Source: Pseudomonas sp. stari2
Lineage (GTDB): Bacteria; Pseudomonadota; Gammaproteobacteria; Pseudomonadales; Pseudomonadaceae
Assembly: GCF_040760005.1 (NCBI RefSeq)
Contig: NZ_CP099760.1
Location: 1,917,501 to 1,981,500, forward strand
Length of the DNA stretch: 64,000 nt
Reading direction: 5' to 3'
Below the pieces are notes generated by a model, which saw nothing but the letters and a program-made list of their open reading frames with translations, did no database searches and was not told the origin of the DNA. Positions 28,173 to 37,120 of the stretch are shown in pieces. The position numbers and the translations under genes are program-made. The first letter of the stretch is position 1; every line of letters begins with the position of its first letter.

Positions 28173-29395
28173 ATTGCCGTGGGTGCGCCGCACCGCTGAG
28201 CCTGCCGCTGATCGACCTCGGCACCTCGCCACCGTCCAACGCCTACGTGCATGCCGATCGCCTGGAACAGGCCGAGCAATGGGTGCCGCTGAAGGTCGCC
28301 GTGTGCCAGCAATGCTGGCTGGTGCAGACCGAGGATTACACCAGCGCCGACAGCCTGTTCGACGCCGAGTACGCCTACTTCAGTTCGTTCTCCAGCACCT
28401 GGCTCGCCCACGCCGAGCGTTATGTGGCGGAGATGGTCGAGCGCTTCGGCCTGACCGCCGACAGCCGGGTGGTGGAAGTTGCCGCCAATGACGGCTACCT
28501 GCTGCAATACGTCGCCGGTCGCGGCATCCCGTGTCTGGGCGTCGAGCCGACCCGCAGCACCGCGCAGGCTGCCCGGGAAAAAGGCCTGGAGATTCGTGAA
28601 CTGTTCTTCGGTCGCGACTCCGCCGCACAGCTGAAAAGCGAAGGCTGGGCCGCCGACCTGATGGCCGCCAACAACGTGCTCGCTCATGTGCCGGACATCA
28701 ATGACTTCCTCGGCGGTTTCGCCGCGCTGCTCAAGCCGACCGGCGTCGCCACCTTCGAATTCCCGCAACTGCTGACGCTGATGGCGGGCGCACAGTTCGA
28801 CACGCTGTACCACGAACACTATTCCTACCTGTCCCTGACCGCCGTGCAGACGTTGTGCGAGCGCAACGGCCTGGAAGTGTTCGACGTCAGCCAACTGAGC
28901 ACCCACGGCGGATCGCTGCGGGTGTTCGTGCAGCGCAAGGACGGCGAACGCCGCGCCGTGCAGCCAGCGGTGCAACAGCAGTTGCAGGCCGAACTCGACG
29001 CAGGTGTGAAAACCACCGAGTACTACGCCACGCTGGCGCCGGCCGCCGAACGCATCAAGCATGACCTGCTGCGCTTCCTGTTGCAGGCCAAGGCCGATGG
29101 CAAGCGAGTGGTCGGCTACGGCGCCGCCGCCAAGGGCAACACGTTGCTCAACTACGCCGGGGTCAAACCGGATCTGTTGGCCTGGGTCGCCGACGCCAAC
29201 CCGCACAAACAGGGCAAGTGCCTGCCGGGCAGCCGCATTCCGATCGTGGCGCCCGAGCGTATTGCGCAAGAGCGGCCTGACTACATCCTGGTTCTGCCGT
29301 GGAATCTGCTGAGCGAAGTGACGCAGCAGTTGTCGTCGGCCAAAGCATGGGGCGCACGCTTTGTCGTCGCCGTTCCGGAGTTGATCATTCAATGA
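28169..29395 (+). CDS. Sugar C-methyltransferase (TylCIII/NovU type)
   Basis: A 408-aa SAM-dependent methyltransferase. It has an N-terminal zinc-binding knuckle (CRGC near 3-6 and CQQC near 47-50), a SAM domain with motif VVEVAANDGYLLQY (about 96-110), the family block FDTLYHEHYSYLS (about 210-222), and a C-terminal domain containing GYGAAAKGNTLLNYAG. This architecture is that of deoxysugar C-methyltransferases that act next to a 4-keto group (TylCIII, C3; NovU, C5). It overlaps its neighbours by 4 bp on both sides. In this operon it should add a branch methyl to the CDP-4-keto-6-deoxyhexose; the carbon is not known. Confidence 0.88.
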   Translation: MNCRGCAAPLSLPLIDLGTSPPSNAYVHADRLEQAEQWVPLKVAVCQQCWLVQTEDYTSADSLFDAEYAYFSSFSSTWLAHAERYVAEMVERFGLTADSRVVEVAANDGYLLQYVAGRGIPCLGVEPTRSTAQAAREKGLEIRELFFGRDSAAQLKSEGWAADLMAANNVLAHVPDINDFLGGFAALLKPTGVATFEFPQLLTLMAGAQFDTLYHEHYSYLSLTAVQTLCERNGLEVFDVSQLSTHGGSLRVFVQRKDGERRAVQPAVQQQLQAELDAGVKTTEYYATLAPAAERIKHDLLRFLLQAKADGKRVVGYGAAAKGNTLLNYAGVKPDLLAWVADANPHKQGKCLPGSRIPIVAPERIAQERPDYILVLPWNLLSEVTQQLSSAKAWGARFVVAVPELIIQ

Positions 29396-30513
29396 GCAGA
29401 ATTCACTACACCAAACCGAGTGTCGGCGAACTCGAAGCGCAATATGCCCTGGACGCCGTGCAGAACGGCTGGGGCGCGCGTTGCTACGAATACCTGACCC
29501 GTTTCGAGCACGGTTTCGCCGAGCATCTGGGGACGACCTACGCGATCGCTACTTCCAGTTGCACCGGAGCCCTGCACATGGGCATGGCGGCATTGGGCAT
29601 CGGTGCCGGCGACGAAGTGATCCTGGCCAACACCAACTGGATTGCCTCGGCGGCACCGATCACCTACCTGGGTGCCACACCGGTGTTTGTCGATGTCCTG
29701 GCCGACAGCTGGTGCCTCGATCCGCAGCAGGTCCGCAACGCCATTTCTCCGCAAACCAAAGCCATTCTGGCGGTGCACCTGTACGGCAACCTGTGTGACA
29801 TGGATGCCTTGCTGGCCATCGGCAAGGAGTTCGGCATTCCGGTGATCGAGGACGCCGCCGAAGCCATCGGTTCGCAGTGGCGTGGCAAGGCTGCTGGTTC
29901 GCTGGGGGCCTTCGGTGCGTTTTCGTTCCATGGCACCAAGACCATGACCACCGGCGAGGGCGGTATGTTCGTCACCTCGGACAAGGCCTTGTATGAGCGC
30001 GTGCTGACCCTGTCCAACCATGGCCGTGTAGCGGGTTGCACAAAGCAGTTCTGGCCGGAATTCGTCGGTTTCAAATACAAGATGAGCAACCTGCAGGCGG
30101 CGGTCGGCTGCGCGCAGGTCGAGCGCATCGAAGAGTTGATCGCGCGCAAACGGGCGATCTTTGCCAACTATGCGCAGGCGCTGGAAGGCGTGCCGGGCGT
30201 GTCGCTCAATCCCGAACCGGCTCACGGGCGCAACGGTTACTGGATGCCGACCGTGGTGTTCGATGCCGATACCGGTATCCATCGCGAGCAACTGATCGCG
30301 GCGTTCCAGGTCGCCGACATCGATGCCCGAGTATTTTTCTGGCCGCTGTCGACGCTGCCGATGTTCAGCGAGCACAACGTTGACACCCCGGTGTCCTTCG
30401 CCCTGCCGGAGCGCGCTTTCAATCTGCCGAGTTATCACGAAATGACTGACGCCGATCAGCAGCGCGTGGTGCAAGTGGTGCTCGACTTGCTGGCCAGCAG
30501 GAACGCACCGTGA
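29392..30513 (+). CDS. DegT/DnrJ/EryC1/StrS sugar aminotransferase
   Basis: A 373-aa PLP enzyme that aminates a keto sugar, most likely at C4. The Schiff-base Lys is in FHGTKTMTTGEGGMFV (near residue 184), typical of perosamine-synthase-like members. EDAAEAIGSQWRGKAAGS precedes it. The ATG at 29392 overlaps the upstream stop (ATGA), and the sequence MSRIHYTKPSVGELE is the natural family start; the frame open from 29299 is inside the methyltransferase gene. Its stop overlaps the next gene's GTG. Confidence 0.93.
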   Translation: MSRIHYTKPSVGELEAQYALDAVQNGWGARCYEYLTRFEHGFAEHLGTTYAIATSSCTGALHMGMAALGIGAGDEVILANTNWIASAAPITYLGATPVFVDVLADSWCLDPQQVRNAISPQTKAILAVHLYGNLCDMDALLAIGKEFGIPVIEDAAEAIGSQWRGKAAGSLGAFGAFSFHGTKTMTTGEGGMFVTSDKALYERVLTLSNHGRVAGCTKQFWPEFVGFKYKMSNLQAAVGCAQVERIEELIARKRAIFANYAQALEGVPGVSLNPEPAHGRNGYWMPTVVFDADTGIHREQLIAAFQVADIDARVFFWPLSTLPMFSEHNVDTPVSFALPERAFNLPSYHEMTDADQQRVVQVVLDLLASRNAP

Positions 30514-31175
30514 AGATGTATCTGCTGGGCGCCGCCAACCCGGAAGCGGTGCGCATGCTGCAAGCCGTCAAGCGCAGCACGCCGAACATCGAGTTTGCGT
30601 TTCTCGACAACGATCCGCGCAAGCAAGGCACGCTGTTTTACGGCGTGCCGGTGGTCGGCGGTTCGGATCGGGTGGCCGAGCTAAATGGGCCGGATGTGCG
30701 CTTCGTCAATCTGATCACCGGCAGTACCCGTTTACGCTACGAAACCACCTGCCAGTTGGTAGAGGCCGGCGCGCAATTGGGTCAGTTCATTCATCCCGGT
30801 ATCGACCTGAGCATGATTCGCATGGGGCAGGGCAGTTACCTGCAGGAAGGCGTGTTGATGCAGGCCGAAGTCGAACTCGGCGACAACACCAGCATCAGCG
30901 CCGGCAGTGTGGTGGGGCATGAAGGAAAGATCGGCCACTCGGTGTTCATGGCACCCGGCGTGTGTATCGCCGGCTGCGTGGAGATCGGTGACGGCACCTT
31001 TATCGGTACCAACGCCACGATTCTGCCGCGCCTGCGCATCGGTCGCTGGGTGACCATCGGCGCGGGCGCCGTGGTGACGAAAGATGTCCCGGATTTTTCG
31101 GTCGTGGTGGGTAATCCCGCCAGGATCATCAAGAACAACACGGTGCCTTACCCGGACGCCAAGGTGTTCAAGTAA
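30510..31175 (+). CDS. NeuD/PglD-like sugar O/N-acyltransferase
   Basis: A 221-aa left-handed beta-helix acyltransferase. The N-terminal nucleotide-sugar-binding half (1-80: MKMYLLGAANPEAVRM) is followed by hexapeptide repeats (GDNTSISAGSVVGHEGKIGH, then IGDGTFIGTNATILPRL). Such enzymes use acetyl-CoA to acylate the amino group placed by the preceding aminotransferase (PglD, PerB) or a sialic acid hydroxyl (NeuD). The GTG at 30510 overlaps the previous stop; the ATG at 30516 is an alternative. The acyl group is not known to be acetyl. Confidence 0.87.
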   Translation: MKMYLLGAANPEAVRMLQAVKRSTPNIEFAFLDNDPRKQGTLFYGVPVVGGSDRVAELNGPDVRFVNLITGSTRLRYETTCQLVEAGAQLGQFIHPGIDLSMIRMGQGSYLQEGVLMQAEVELGDNTSISAGSVVGHEGKIGHSVFMAPGVCIAGCVEIGDGTFIGTNATILPRLRIGRWVTIGAGAVVTKDVPDFSVVVGNPARIIKNNTVPYPDAKVFK

Positions 31176-31205
31176 GCCGTTTTCCCGAATTTTTGGAGAG
31201 TCGCA

Positions 31206-31934
31206 ATGAATCCACATGAGCAGTTTCGCGAAGAAGTGAAGGCCAACATCGAAGGCCTGCAGAAAGACAAAGCATTGCAAACCGAGTCCCTGGACTGGGT
31301 CGGCACCACTGCCAAACACAAATACACCTACAACTTCAGCTGGATGGGCCGGCCGATCATCCAGTTCCCGCAGGACATGGTCGCCATGCAGGAAATCATC
31401 TGGAACCTGCGTCCGGACGTGATCGTTGAAACCGGTATCGCCCACGGCGGTTCGCTGGTGTTCTACGCCTCGATCCTGGAGCTGATCGGTCATGGTGAAG
31501 TGCTGGGTGTCGACATCGACATTCGTCAGCACAACCGTGAAGCCATCGAAGCGCATCCGATGTTCAAACGCATCAGCATGATCCAGGGTTCGAGTATCGA
31601 TCAGGCCATCGTCGACCAGGTCCGCGAGCGCGTGCAGGGCAAGGAGGTGCTGGTGGTGCTGGACTCCAACCATACCCACGAGCACGTCCTCGAGGAACTG
31701 CGCCTCTATGCACCGCTGGTGTCGGTGGGCAGCTACTGCGTGGTCATGGACACCGTGGTCGAAGACATGCCGGAAGACGCCTTTCCGGATCGTCCATGGG
31801 GCAAGGGTGACAACCCGAAAACCGCCGTGTGGGCGTACCTGGAAGAGAACCGCGATTTCGAGATCGACCAGGCCATTCACAGCAAGTTGCTGATCACAGT
31901 CGCGCCGGATGGTTATCTGCGCCGCGTACGTTAA
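31206..31934 (+). CDS. CmcI-family SAM-dependent methyltransferase
   Basis: A 242-aa protein of the cephalosporin hydroxylase (CmcI)/rhamnosyl O-methyltransferase family. SAM-binding features are VETGIAHGGSLVFYASI (about 76-92), the acidic residues in VLGVDIDIRQHN, and VVLDSNHTHEHV (metal/SAM-site Asp and His). Members methylate sugar hydroxyls. The ribosome binding site is TGGAGAG. It lies 30 bp after the acyltransferase and 49 bp before a glycosyltransferase, so it probably O-methylates the flagellin glycan, by analogy with the O-methylated terminal sugar of Pseudomonas syringae. Confidence 0.8.
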   Translation: MNPHEQFREEVKANIEGLQKDKALQTESLDWVGTTAKHKYTYNFSWMGRPIIQFPQDMVAMQEIIWNLRPDVIVETGIAHGGSLVFYASILELIGHGEVLGVDIDIRQHNREAIEAHPMFKRISMIQGSSIDQAIVDQVRERVQGKEVLVVLDSNHTHEHVLEELRLYAPLVSVGSYCVVMDTVVEDMPEDAFPDRPWGKGDNPKTAVWAYLEENRDFEIDQAIHSKLLITVAPDGYLRRVR

Positions 31935-31983
31935 TCGACAAACAACGCAGAGTTTTCGGCGACTCGCCGCTTGTGGGGAAAAT

Positions 31984-34908
31984 ATGCAAGGCAAGAACAC
32001 TTCTGAACACGGTGTGGCACTCAACGACCAGTTGACCGTTGTGCTGATCTCTCACGAACGCCCGGCGTTTCTGCGCAGGGCCGTGCGTTTCTACAGCACA
32101 CTGCCGTGCCGGATCCTGGTGCTCGACTCGTCCGCCGAGGCGCTGCCGGGCGTGGCCGGGCAATTCACCAACGTGGATTATCAGCACCTTCCGCAGTTCG
32201 GCTATTGGGGCATTCGTGCCAAGCTGGCCTACGGTGTTCAGCAGTTGCAGACGCCCTACATGGTGTTCGCCGCCGACGATGATTTCCTGGTCCACGATGC
32301 CTTGCATGAAGCTGTTGCCTTCATGCAGGCCAATCCCGACTACAGCCTTTGCCACGGCTACAGCATGATGTACCTGACGCTGGCCAACGGCGTCAGCTAC
32401 TACCGGCGTGACAAGAAAGTCTGCGAAGACTACGCGTCCGATCGTGCCCAGGATCGTCTGCTGGATTACATGTCGCAGTACCTCCCGCCGTTTTATGCGG
32501 TGCAGCGCACGCAGGTGCTGCGCGACTGGTATGACGCGATGCCGGAAGACACGATCTTCCAGTGGCAGGAAGTCGGTCACACCTATTACATGCTGGCGAG
32601 GGGCAAGGCACGCATTTTGCCGATCCCTTATGTCGTTCGGGAAATCAACTACCAGCACTCCGATCACAACACCGAGATCTTCCACTCGCTGGCTTACACC
32701 GACGCCAGGTCGGTGTCCGAGCGCGAAGCCTTCGCCGCTTTCCTGGCCGGCCTGCCGACCCAGGTCGAGCATCAGGACCCGCAGCAGGGCAAACAGTTTG
32801 TCCTGGAGAGTTTCGAGGCCCTGGCCGACAGCCTGCGTACCGGTCGGGCATTGACCGCAGAGCTGATTATCGAGTCGGCCTGGACGGATATCGAAACCGG
32901 CCCGCAGCGCCGTTTCGGGCCGCGCCAGTACGTTGAAATGCCGTTCTACAATCAGGCGTTTTTCGATCAACTGACTCAGTTCGAGTTTCTGCTGCACGCC
33001 ATGCCGGCCGGCCGCATTCAGTTGCAAGGGCTGGAAGGTATCTGGGCCCGCCAGGAAAACCTGATGCTGGCCCGCAACAACGACACCGCGGAAAGCGTGG
33101 TGGATCGTCTGTGGCAGGCTCACGACAGCAACGTTTTCAACCGCACCGTGATTAAACGCCTGATCGCTCAATTGCAGTTGCTGGGCGAGGATGAGGACGC
33201 CAAAAAACTGAGCGACTGGATCGTTCGACTCGAAGCGGTTTCCCTGGAAGGCAATCAGGCTGCATTCAGCAAGATGCGCACCGGGCGCTTGCTTAAATGG
33301 CTCGATGCACGTCAGCCCGACACCGAGCAGGCCGAAGCGATTGCCCGTCACCTGGCGGCGAATGGCGGCGGCCCTCAGTTCGGCATTTTCCTGCTCGATC
33401 TGGATAACGACATCGACAAGTTGCAGGTCACCCTGGACAGCTTGCTCGAAGGTCACGGCAAGGCGTTCAAAGTGGTGGTGTTCACCACCGGAGAGCCACC
33501 GGCGGCAACCACCGCGCAGAACACCCTGCACTTTGTACGGGTCACTCAGAGTAACTTCGTCGACAAGCTCAATCTGAGCGTGCGCCAATCGCCTTGCGAC
33601 TGGTTGCTGCTGGCAGAAGCGGGCGACGAGTTCACGGCGGGCGGCCTGTTGCGCGCCGGCCTGGAACTGATGTCGGCCGGTGAATGCCGTGCCGTGGCCA
33701 CTGACGAAATCCTGCGCACCGCCGAAGGCGCATTGATCGATGCCTTCCGTCCGGGCTTCAACCTTGACTTGCTGCAAAGCCTGCCGGCGCAGATGGCGCG
33801 GCACTGGCTGATCCGTCGTGACGTGTTGATCGAAGCCGGCGGCTATCAGGCTGATTTCAGCAAGGCGCTGGAGTTTGATCTGTTGCTGCGCATCATCGAG
33901 CAGGGTGGTCTCAATGGTCTGGCGCACCTCGATGAACCGTTGCTGATTTCCCGGGCAGCGGAACCGGAAGAAAACGCCGACGAGCGTCAGGCCCTGCTGC
34001 GGCATCTGGGCAATCGTGGCTACAAGGCCAAGATCACCTCGACGCAACCTGGCACCTATCAGGTCGACTACCGTCACACCGAGCAGCCGCTGGTATCGGT
34101 CATCCTGCCTGCCAGTGATGATCTGCCGGCACTGCAGCGTTGCCTGGAAGGTATTTTGCTCAGAACGCGCTACACCCGTTATGAAGTGTTGATCGCGGCC
34201 AATCCGAACCTCTCGGCTGACGTCAATGACTGGCTGGGAACCCTGCGCAACGCCAAGGTCCGCGTGCTGCGCGCCGAGCAGGTCCTGAACGACGTGGCTC
34301 TGTGCAATGCTGCCAGCCAGGAGGCACAGGGCGAGTTCCTGGTGCTGATGGCGGCCGATGGTGAAGTGGTCAACCCGAACTGGATCGAGCAGTTGCTCAA
34401 TCATGCCCTGCGGCCGGAGGTCGGTATCGTCGGTGCGAAACTGGTCGACCGTGACGGCAAGATCTCCCAGGCGGGTCTGATTCTCGGCTTGAATGGCGGC
34501 GTAGGTTCTGCCTTTGTCGGCGAGAAACACGACGCCAACGGTTACATGCATCGCCTGGCGGTGGAGCAGAACTACTCGGCGGTATCGGGCGTCTGCCTGA
34601 TGGTGCGCAAGGAACTGTTCGATGCGCTGGGTGGCCTGGATGAACAGGCATTCGCCGACGGTTACAGCGATGTCGATCTGTGCCTGAAGGCGGGCCAGGC
34701 CGGTTTCCTCACCGTCTGGACGCCGCTGGTCCAGGTGATTCATTCCGGTCATCAGGCGCAGACGCCGCAAGCACTACAGGCACTGCGTGAGAAATGGTCT
34801 GGCGCGTTTGCGGGCGATTCGGCGTACAACGCCAACCTGAGCCTGGTCGGCAAAGGGTTTGTCCTGGATGAAAGCGCTTCGCTGAACTGGGCACAGTTGA
34901 TCGCCTAG
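31984..34908 (+). CDS. Large fused glycosyltransferase (N-terminal TIGR00180-like, C-terminal GT2)
   Basis: A 974-aa protein. The N-terminal GT-A-like domain (20-330) starts LTVVLISHERPAFLRRAVRF and carries AADDDFLV as the metal motif, as in the TIGR00180 glycosyltransferase group. A degenerate module (about 460-690, containing FRPGFNLDLLQ) and a C-terminal GT2-like module (about 700-960) follow; its DxD position reads LVLMAADGEVV. The last two modules clearly resemble the middle of the glycosyltransferase at 15417 (NHALRPEVGIVGAKL against NHAQRPEVGVVGAKL). The ATG at 31984 is chosen because upstream codons lie in the previous gene's tail. Probable role: transfer of one or more sugars of the flagellin glycan. 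Confidence 0.82.
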   Translation: MQGKNTSEHGVALNDQLTVVLISHERPAFLRRAVRFYSTLPCRILVLDSSAEALPGVAGQFTNVDYQHLPQFGYWGIRAKLAYGVQQLQTPYMVFAADDDFLVHDALHEAVAFMQANPDYSLCHGYSMMYLTLANGVSYYRRDKKVCEDYASDRAQDRLLDYMSQYLPPFYAVQRTQVLRDWYDAMPEDTIFQWQEVGHTYYMLARGKARILPIPYVVREINYQHSDHNTEIFHSLAYTDARSVSEREAFAAFLAGLPTQVEHQDPQQGKQFVLESFEALADSLRTGRALTAELIIESAWTDIETGPQRRFGPRQYVEMPFYNQAFFDQLTQFEFLLHAMPAGRIQLQGLEGIWARQENLMLARNNDTAESVVDRLWQAHDSNVFNRTVIKRLIAQLQLLGEDEDAKKLSDWIVRLEAVSLEGNQAAFSKMRTGRLLKWLDARQPDTEQAEAIARHLAANGGGPQFGIFLLDLDNDIDKLQVTLDSLLEGHGKAFKVVVFTTGEPPAATTAQNTLHFVRVTQSNFVDKLNLSVRQSPCDWLLLAEAGDEFTAGGLLRAGLELMSAGECRAVATDEILRTAEGALIDAFRPGFNLDLLQSLPAQMARHWLIRRDVLIEAGGYQADFSKALEFDLLLRIIEQGGLNGLAHLDEPLLISRAAEPEENADERQALLRHLGNRGYKAKITSTQPGTYQVDYRHTEQPLVSVILPASDDLPALQRCLEGILLRTRYTRYEVLIAANPNLSADVNDWLGTLRNAKVRVLRAEQVLNDVALCNAASQEAQGEFLVLMAADGEVVNPNWIEQLLNHALRPEVGIVGAKLVDRDGKISQAGLILGLNGGVGSAFVGEKHDANGYMHRLAVEQNYSAVSGVCLMVRKELFDALGGLDEQAFADGYSDVDLCLKAGQAGFLTVWTPLVQVIHSGHQAQTPQALQALREKWSGAFAGDSAYNANLSLVGKGFVLDESASLNWAQLIA

Positions 34909-34933
34909 GTCGACAGGGAACGGGACTCAAGAC

Positions 34934-35935
34934 ATGTTCAACGGTAAATCGATTTTCATCTCCGGTGGCACCGGCTCGTTCGGGCGCAAGTTCATTGCGC
35001 GCCTGCTCGAGCAATACCAGCCCAAGCGCGTGGTGGTGTTCTCCCGGGATGAACTCAAGCAATACGAAATGCAGCAGACGTTCAACGCGCCGTGCATGCG
35101 TTACTTCCTTGGGGATGTGCGCGACGCCGAGCGTCTGCGCCAGGCCATGCGCGGCATCGATTACGTGGTGCATGCCGCGGCGTTGAAGCAGGTGCCGGCG
35201 GCGGAATACAACCCGACCGAGTGCATCCGTACCAACGTCAATGGCGCGGAGAACATCATTGCCGCCGCCATCGACAACGGCGTGAAGAAAGTCGTCGCAC
35301 TGTCCACCGACAAGGCGGCGAGCCCGATCAACCTGTACGGCGCCACCAAGTTGCTGTCGGACAAGTTGTTCGTCGCGGCCAACAACATTGCCGGTGAGCA
35401 ACAGACGCGTTTTGCCGTGGTGCGCTACGGCAACGTGGCGGGTTCGCGCGGGTCCGTGGTGCCGTTCTTCAGCAAGCTGATTGCCGATGGCGCGACCGAA
35501 CTGCCGATCACTGACGAGCGCATGACCCGTTTCTGGATCACCCTCGATCACGGCGTGCAATTCGTGCTCGACAGCTTTGTGCGGATGCACGGCGGTGAAG
35601 TCTTCGTGCCGAAGATCCCGTCGATCCGCATTGTCGATCTGGCGCGTGGCATGGCCGAGCACCTGCCGCACAAGAACGTCGGCATCCGTCCCGGCGAGAA
35701 GCTGCACGAACTGATGGTGCCGCTGGACGATGCGCGGATGACCCTGGAGTTCGAAGATCACTACACCATCCAGCCTTCGATCCGCTTCACCAGCGTCGAT
35801 GTGGATTTCGCCGTCGATAAACTTGGCGAGCGCGGGCGGCCGGTGGGCGAGGACTTTGAGTACCGCTCTGACACCAATCCGCACTTCCTGTCGGTGGGGC
35901 AGATCGCCGACCTGCACGCGAAGCTGTCGGTATGA
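34934..35935 (+). CDS. pseB: UDP-GlcNAc 4,6-dehydratase (inverting) PseB
   Basis: A 333-aa short-chain dehydrogenase/reductase enzyme, first step of pseudaminic acid synthesis. It removes water from UDP-GlcNAc and inverts C5. Motifs: FISGGTGSFGRKF (cofactor loop, residues 7-19) and the active-site stretch LSTDKAASPINLYGATK (Asp/Lys/Tyr, about 121-137), as in FlaA1. It sits 25 bp after the large glycosyltransferase and overlaps pseC by 4 bp. Confidence 0.96.
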   Translation: MFNGKSIFISGGTGSFGRKFIARLLEQYQPKRVVVFSRDELKQYEMQQTFNAPCMRYFLGDVRDAERLRQAMRGIDYVVHAAALKQVPAAEYNPTECIRTNVNGAENIIAAAIDNGVKKVVALSTDKAASPINLYGATKLLSDKLFVAANNIAGEQQTRFAVVRYGNVAGSRGSVVPFFSKLIADGATELPITDERMTRFWITLDHGVQFVLDSFVRMHGGEVFVPKIPSIRIVDLARGMAEHLPHKNVGIRPGEKLHELMVPLDDARMTLEFEDHYTIQPSIRFTSVDVDFAVDKLGERGRPVGEDFEYRSDTNPHFLSVGQIADLHAKLSV

Positions 35936-37089
35936 TTCCCTACGGTCGGCAAAGCCTCGACCAGACGGACATCGACGCGGTGGTCGAGGTGTTGCAGTCC
36001 GACTGGCTCACTCAAGGCCCGACCATCGAGCGCTTCGAACAGGCGATGGCCGAGCGTTGCCAGGCGGATTTCGCGGTCGCGGTGTGCAACGCCACGGCGG
36101 CGCTGCACATTGCCTGTCTGGCGGCGGGGCTGGGAGCGGGCGACCGCTTGTGGACCACGCCGAACACCTTTCTCGCGTCGGCCAACTGCGGCCGATACTG
36201 CGGCGCCGACGTTGACTTCGTGGACATCGATCCGTTGACCTGGAACCTCGATACCGAGGTGCTGGCCAGCAAACTCAATGCCGCCGAGCGTGACGGCACC
36301 TTGCCCAAAGTGCTGGTGGCGGTGGCGTTTTCCGGGCAGAGCTGTGACATGCGGCGAATCGCCGAACTGGCCGAGCGCTACAACTTCACCGTGATCGAAG
36401 ACGCCTCCCACGCCGTCGGCGCCAGCTATGCCGGGCGTCCGGTGGGTTGTGGTGAGTTTGCCGCGATGACGGTGTTCAGTTTCCACCCGGTAAAGATCAT
36501 CACCAGCGGCGAAGGCGGCATGGTGCTGACTAATCGCCCGGAACTGGCCGAGCGTCTGCAACGCCTGCGCAGCCACGGCATGACCCGCGATCCGCAGCAG
36601 ATGACCGAGCCCAGTCACGGCCCGTGGTATTACCAACAGGTCGAGCTGGGTTTCAATTATCGGATCACCGATCTGCAAGCGGCGCTGGGCCTGTCACAGC
36701 TGGGCAAACTGGACGACTTCATTGCCCGTCGCCGGGAGCTGGCAGCACGTTACGACCGTTTGCTGGCGTACTTGCCGGTCACCGTGCCGAGTGCTCAGCA
36801 GGACGCCGAATCAGCATGGCACTTGTATGTGGTGCGCTTGCAGACCGAGCGCATCAGCCTCAGCCATCGTCAGGTGTTCGAAGGCTTGCGCGCGGCCGGC
36901 ATCGGCGTGAACCTGCACTACATTCCGGTGCATCTGCAGCCGTACTATCGTGAACTGGGTTTCGCCGAGGGAGATTTCCCCGAAGTCGAGCGTTATTACG
37001 CCGAAGCGATCAGCCTGCCGTTGTTTCCGTTGCTGAGCGATAAGCAGCAGGATTACGTGGTCGAGCAATTGCGTCGATTGACTGAATGA
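35932..37089 (+). CDS. pseC: UDP-4-amino-4,6-dideoxy-beta-L-AltNAc transaminase PseC
   Basis: A 385-aa PLP-dependent DegT-family aminotransferase using glutamate, second step of the pseudaminic pathway. The Schiff-base Lys is in FSFHPVKIITSGEGGM (near residue 186), preceded by EDASHAVGASYAG. Its ATG overlaps the pseB stop (ATGA). PseC identity rests on context between pseB and pseF together with this motif. Confidence 0.94.
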   Translation: MIPYGRQSLDQTDIDAVVEVLQSDWLTQGPTIERFEQAMAERCQADFAVAVCNATAALHIACLAAGLGAGDRLWTTPNTFLASANCGRYCGADVDFVDIDPLTWNLDTEVLASKLNAAERDGTLPKVLVAVAFSGQSCDMRRIAELAERYNFTVIEDASHAVGASYAGRPVGCGEFAAMTVFSFHPVKIITSGEGGMVLTNRPELAERLQRLRSHGMTRDPQQMTEPSHGPWYYQQVELGFNYRITDLQAALGLSQLGKLDDFIARRRELAARYDRLLAYLPVTVPSAQQDAESAWHLYVVRLQTERISLSHRQVFEGLRAAGIGVNLHYIPVHLQPYYRELGFAEGDFPEVERYYAEAISLPLFPLLSDKQQDYVVEQLRRLTE

Positions 37090-37120
37090 GTGCCGCTGCG
37101 GCGGTGGATGGAAAACGGCA

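Noticed and set aside
31894..34770. 958-codon reverse frame opposite the second large glycosyltransferase
   Set aside because: Antisense shadow of a confident GT gene; composition is Gln/His/Arg-rich without a domain.
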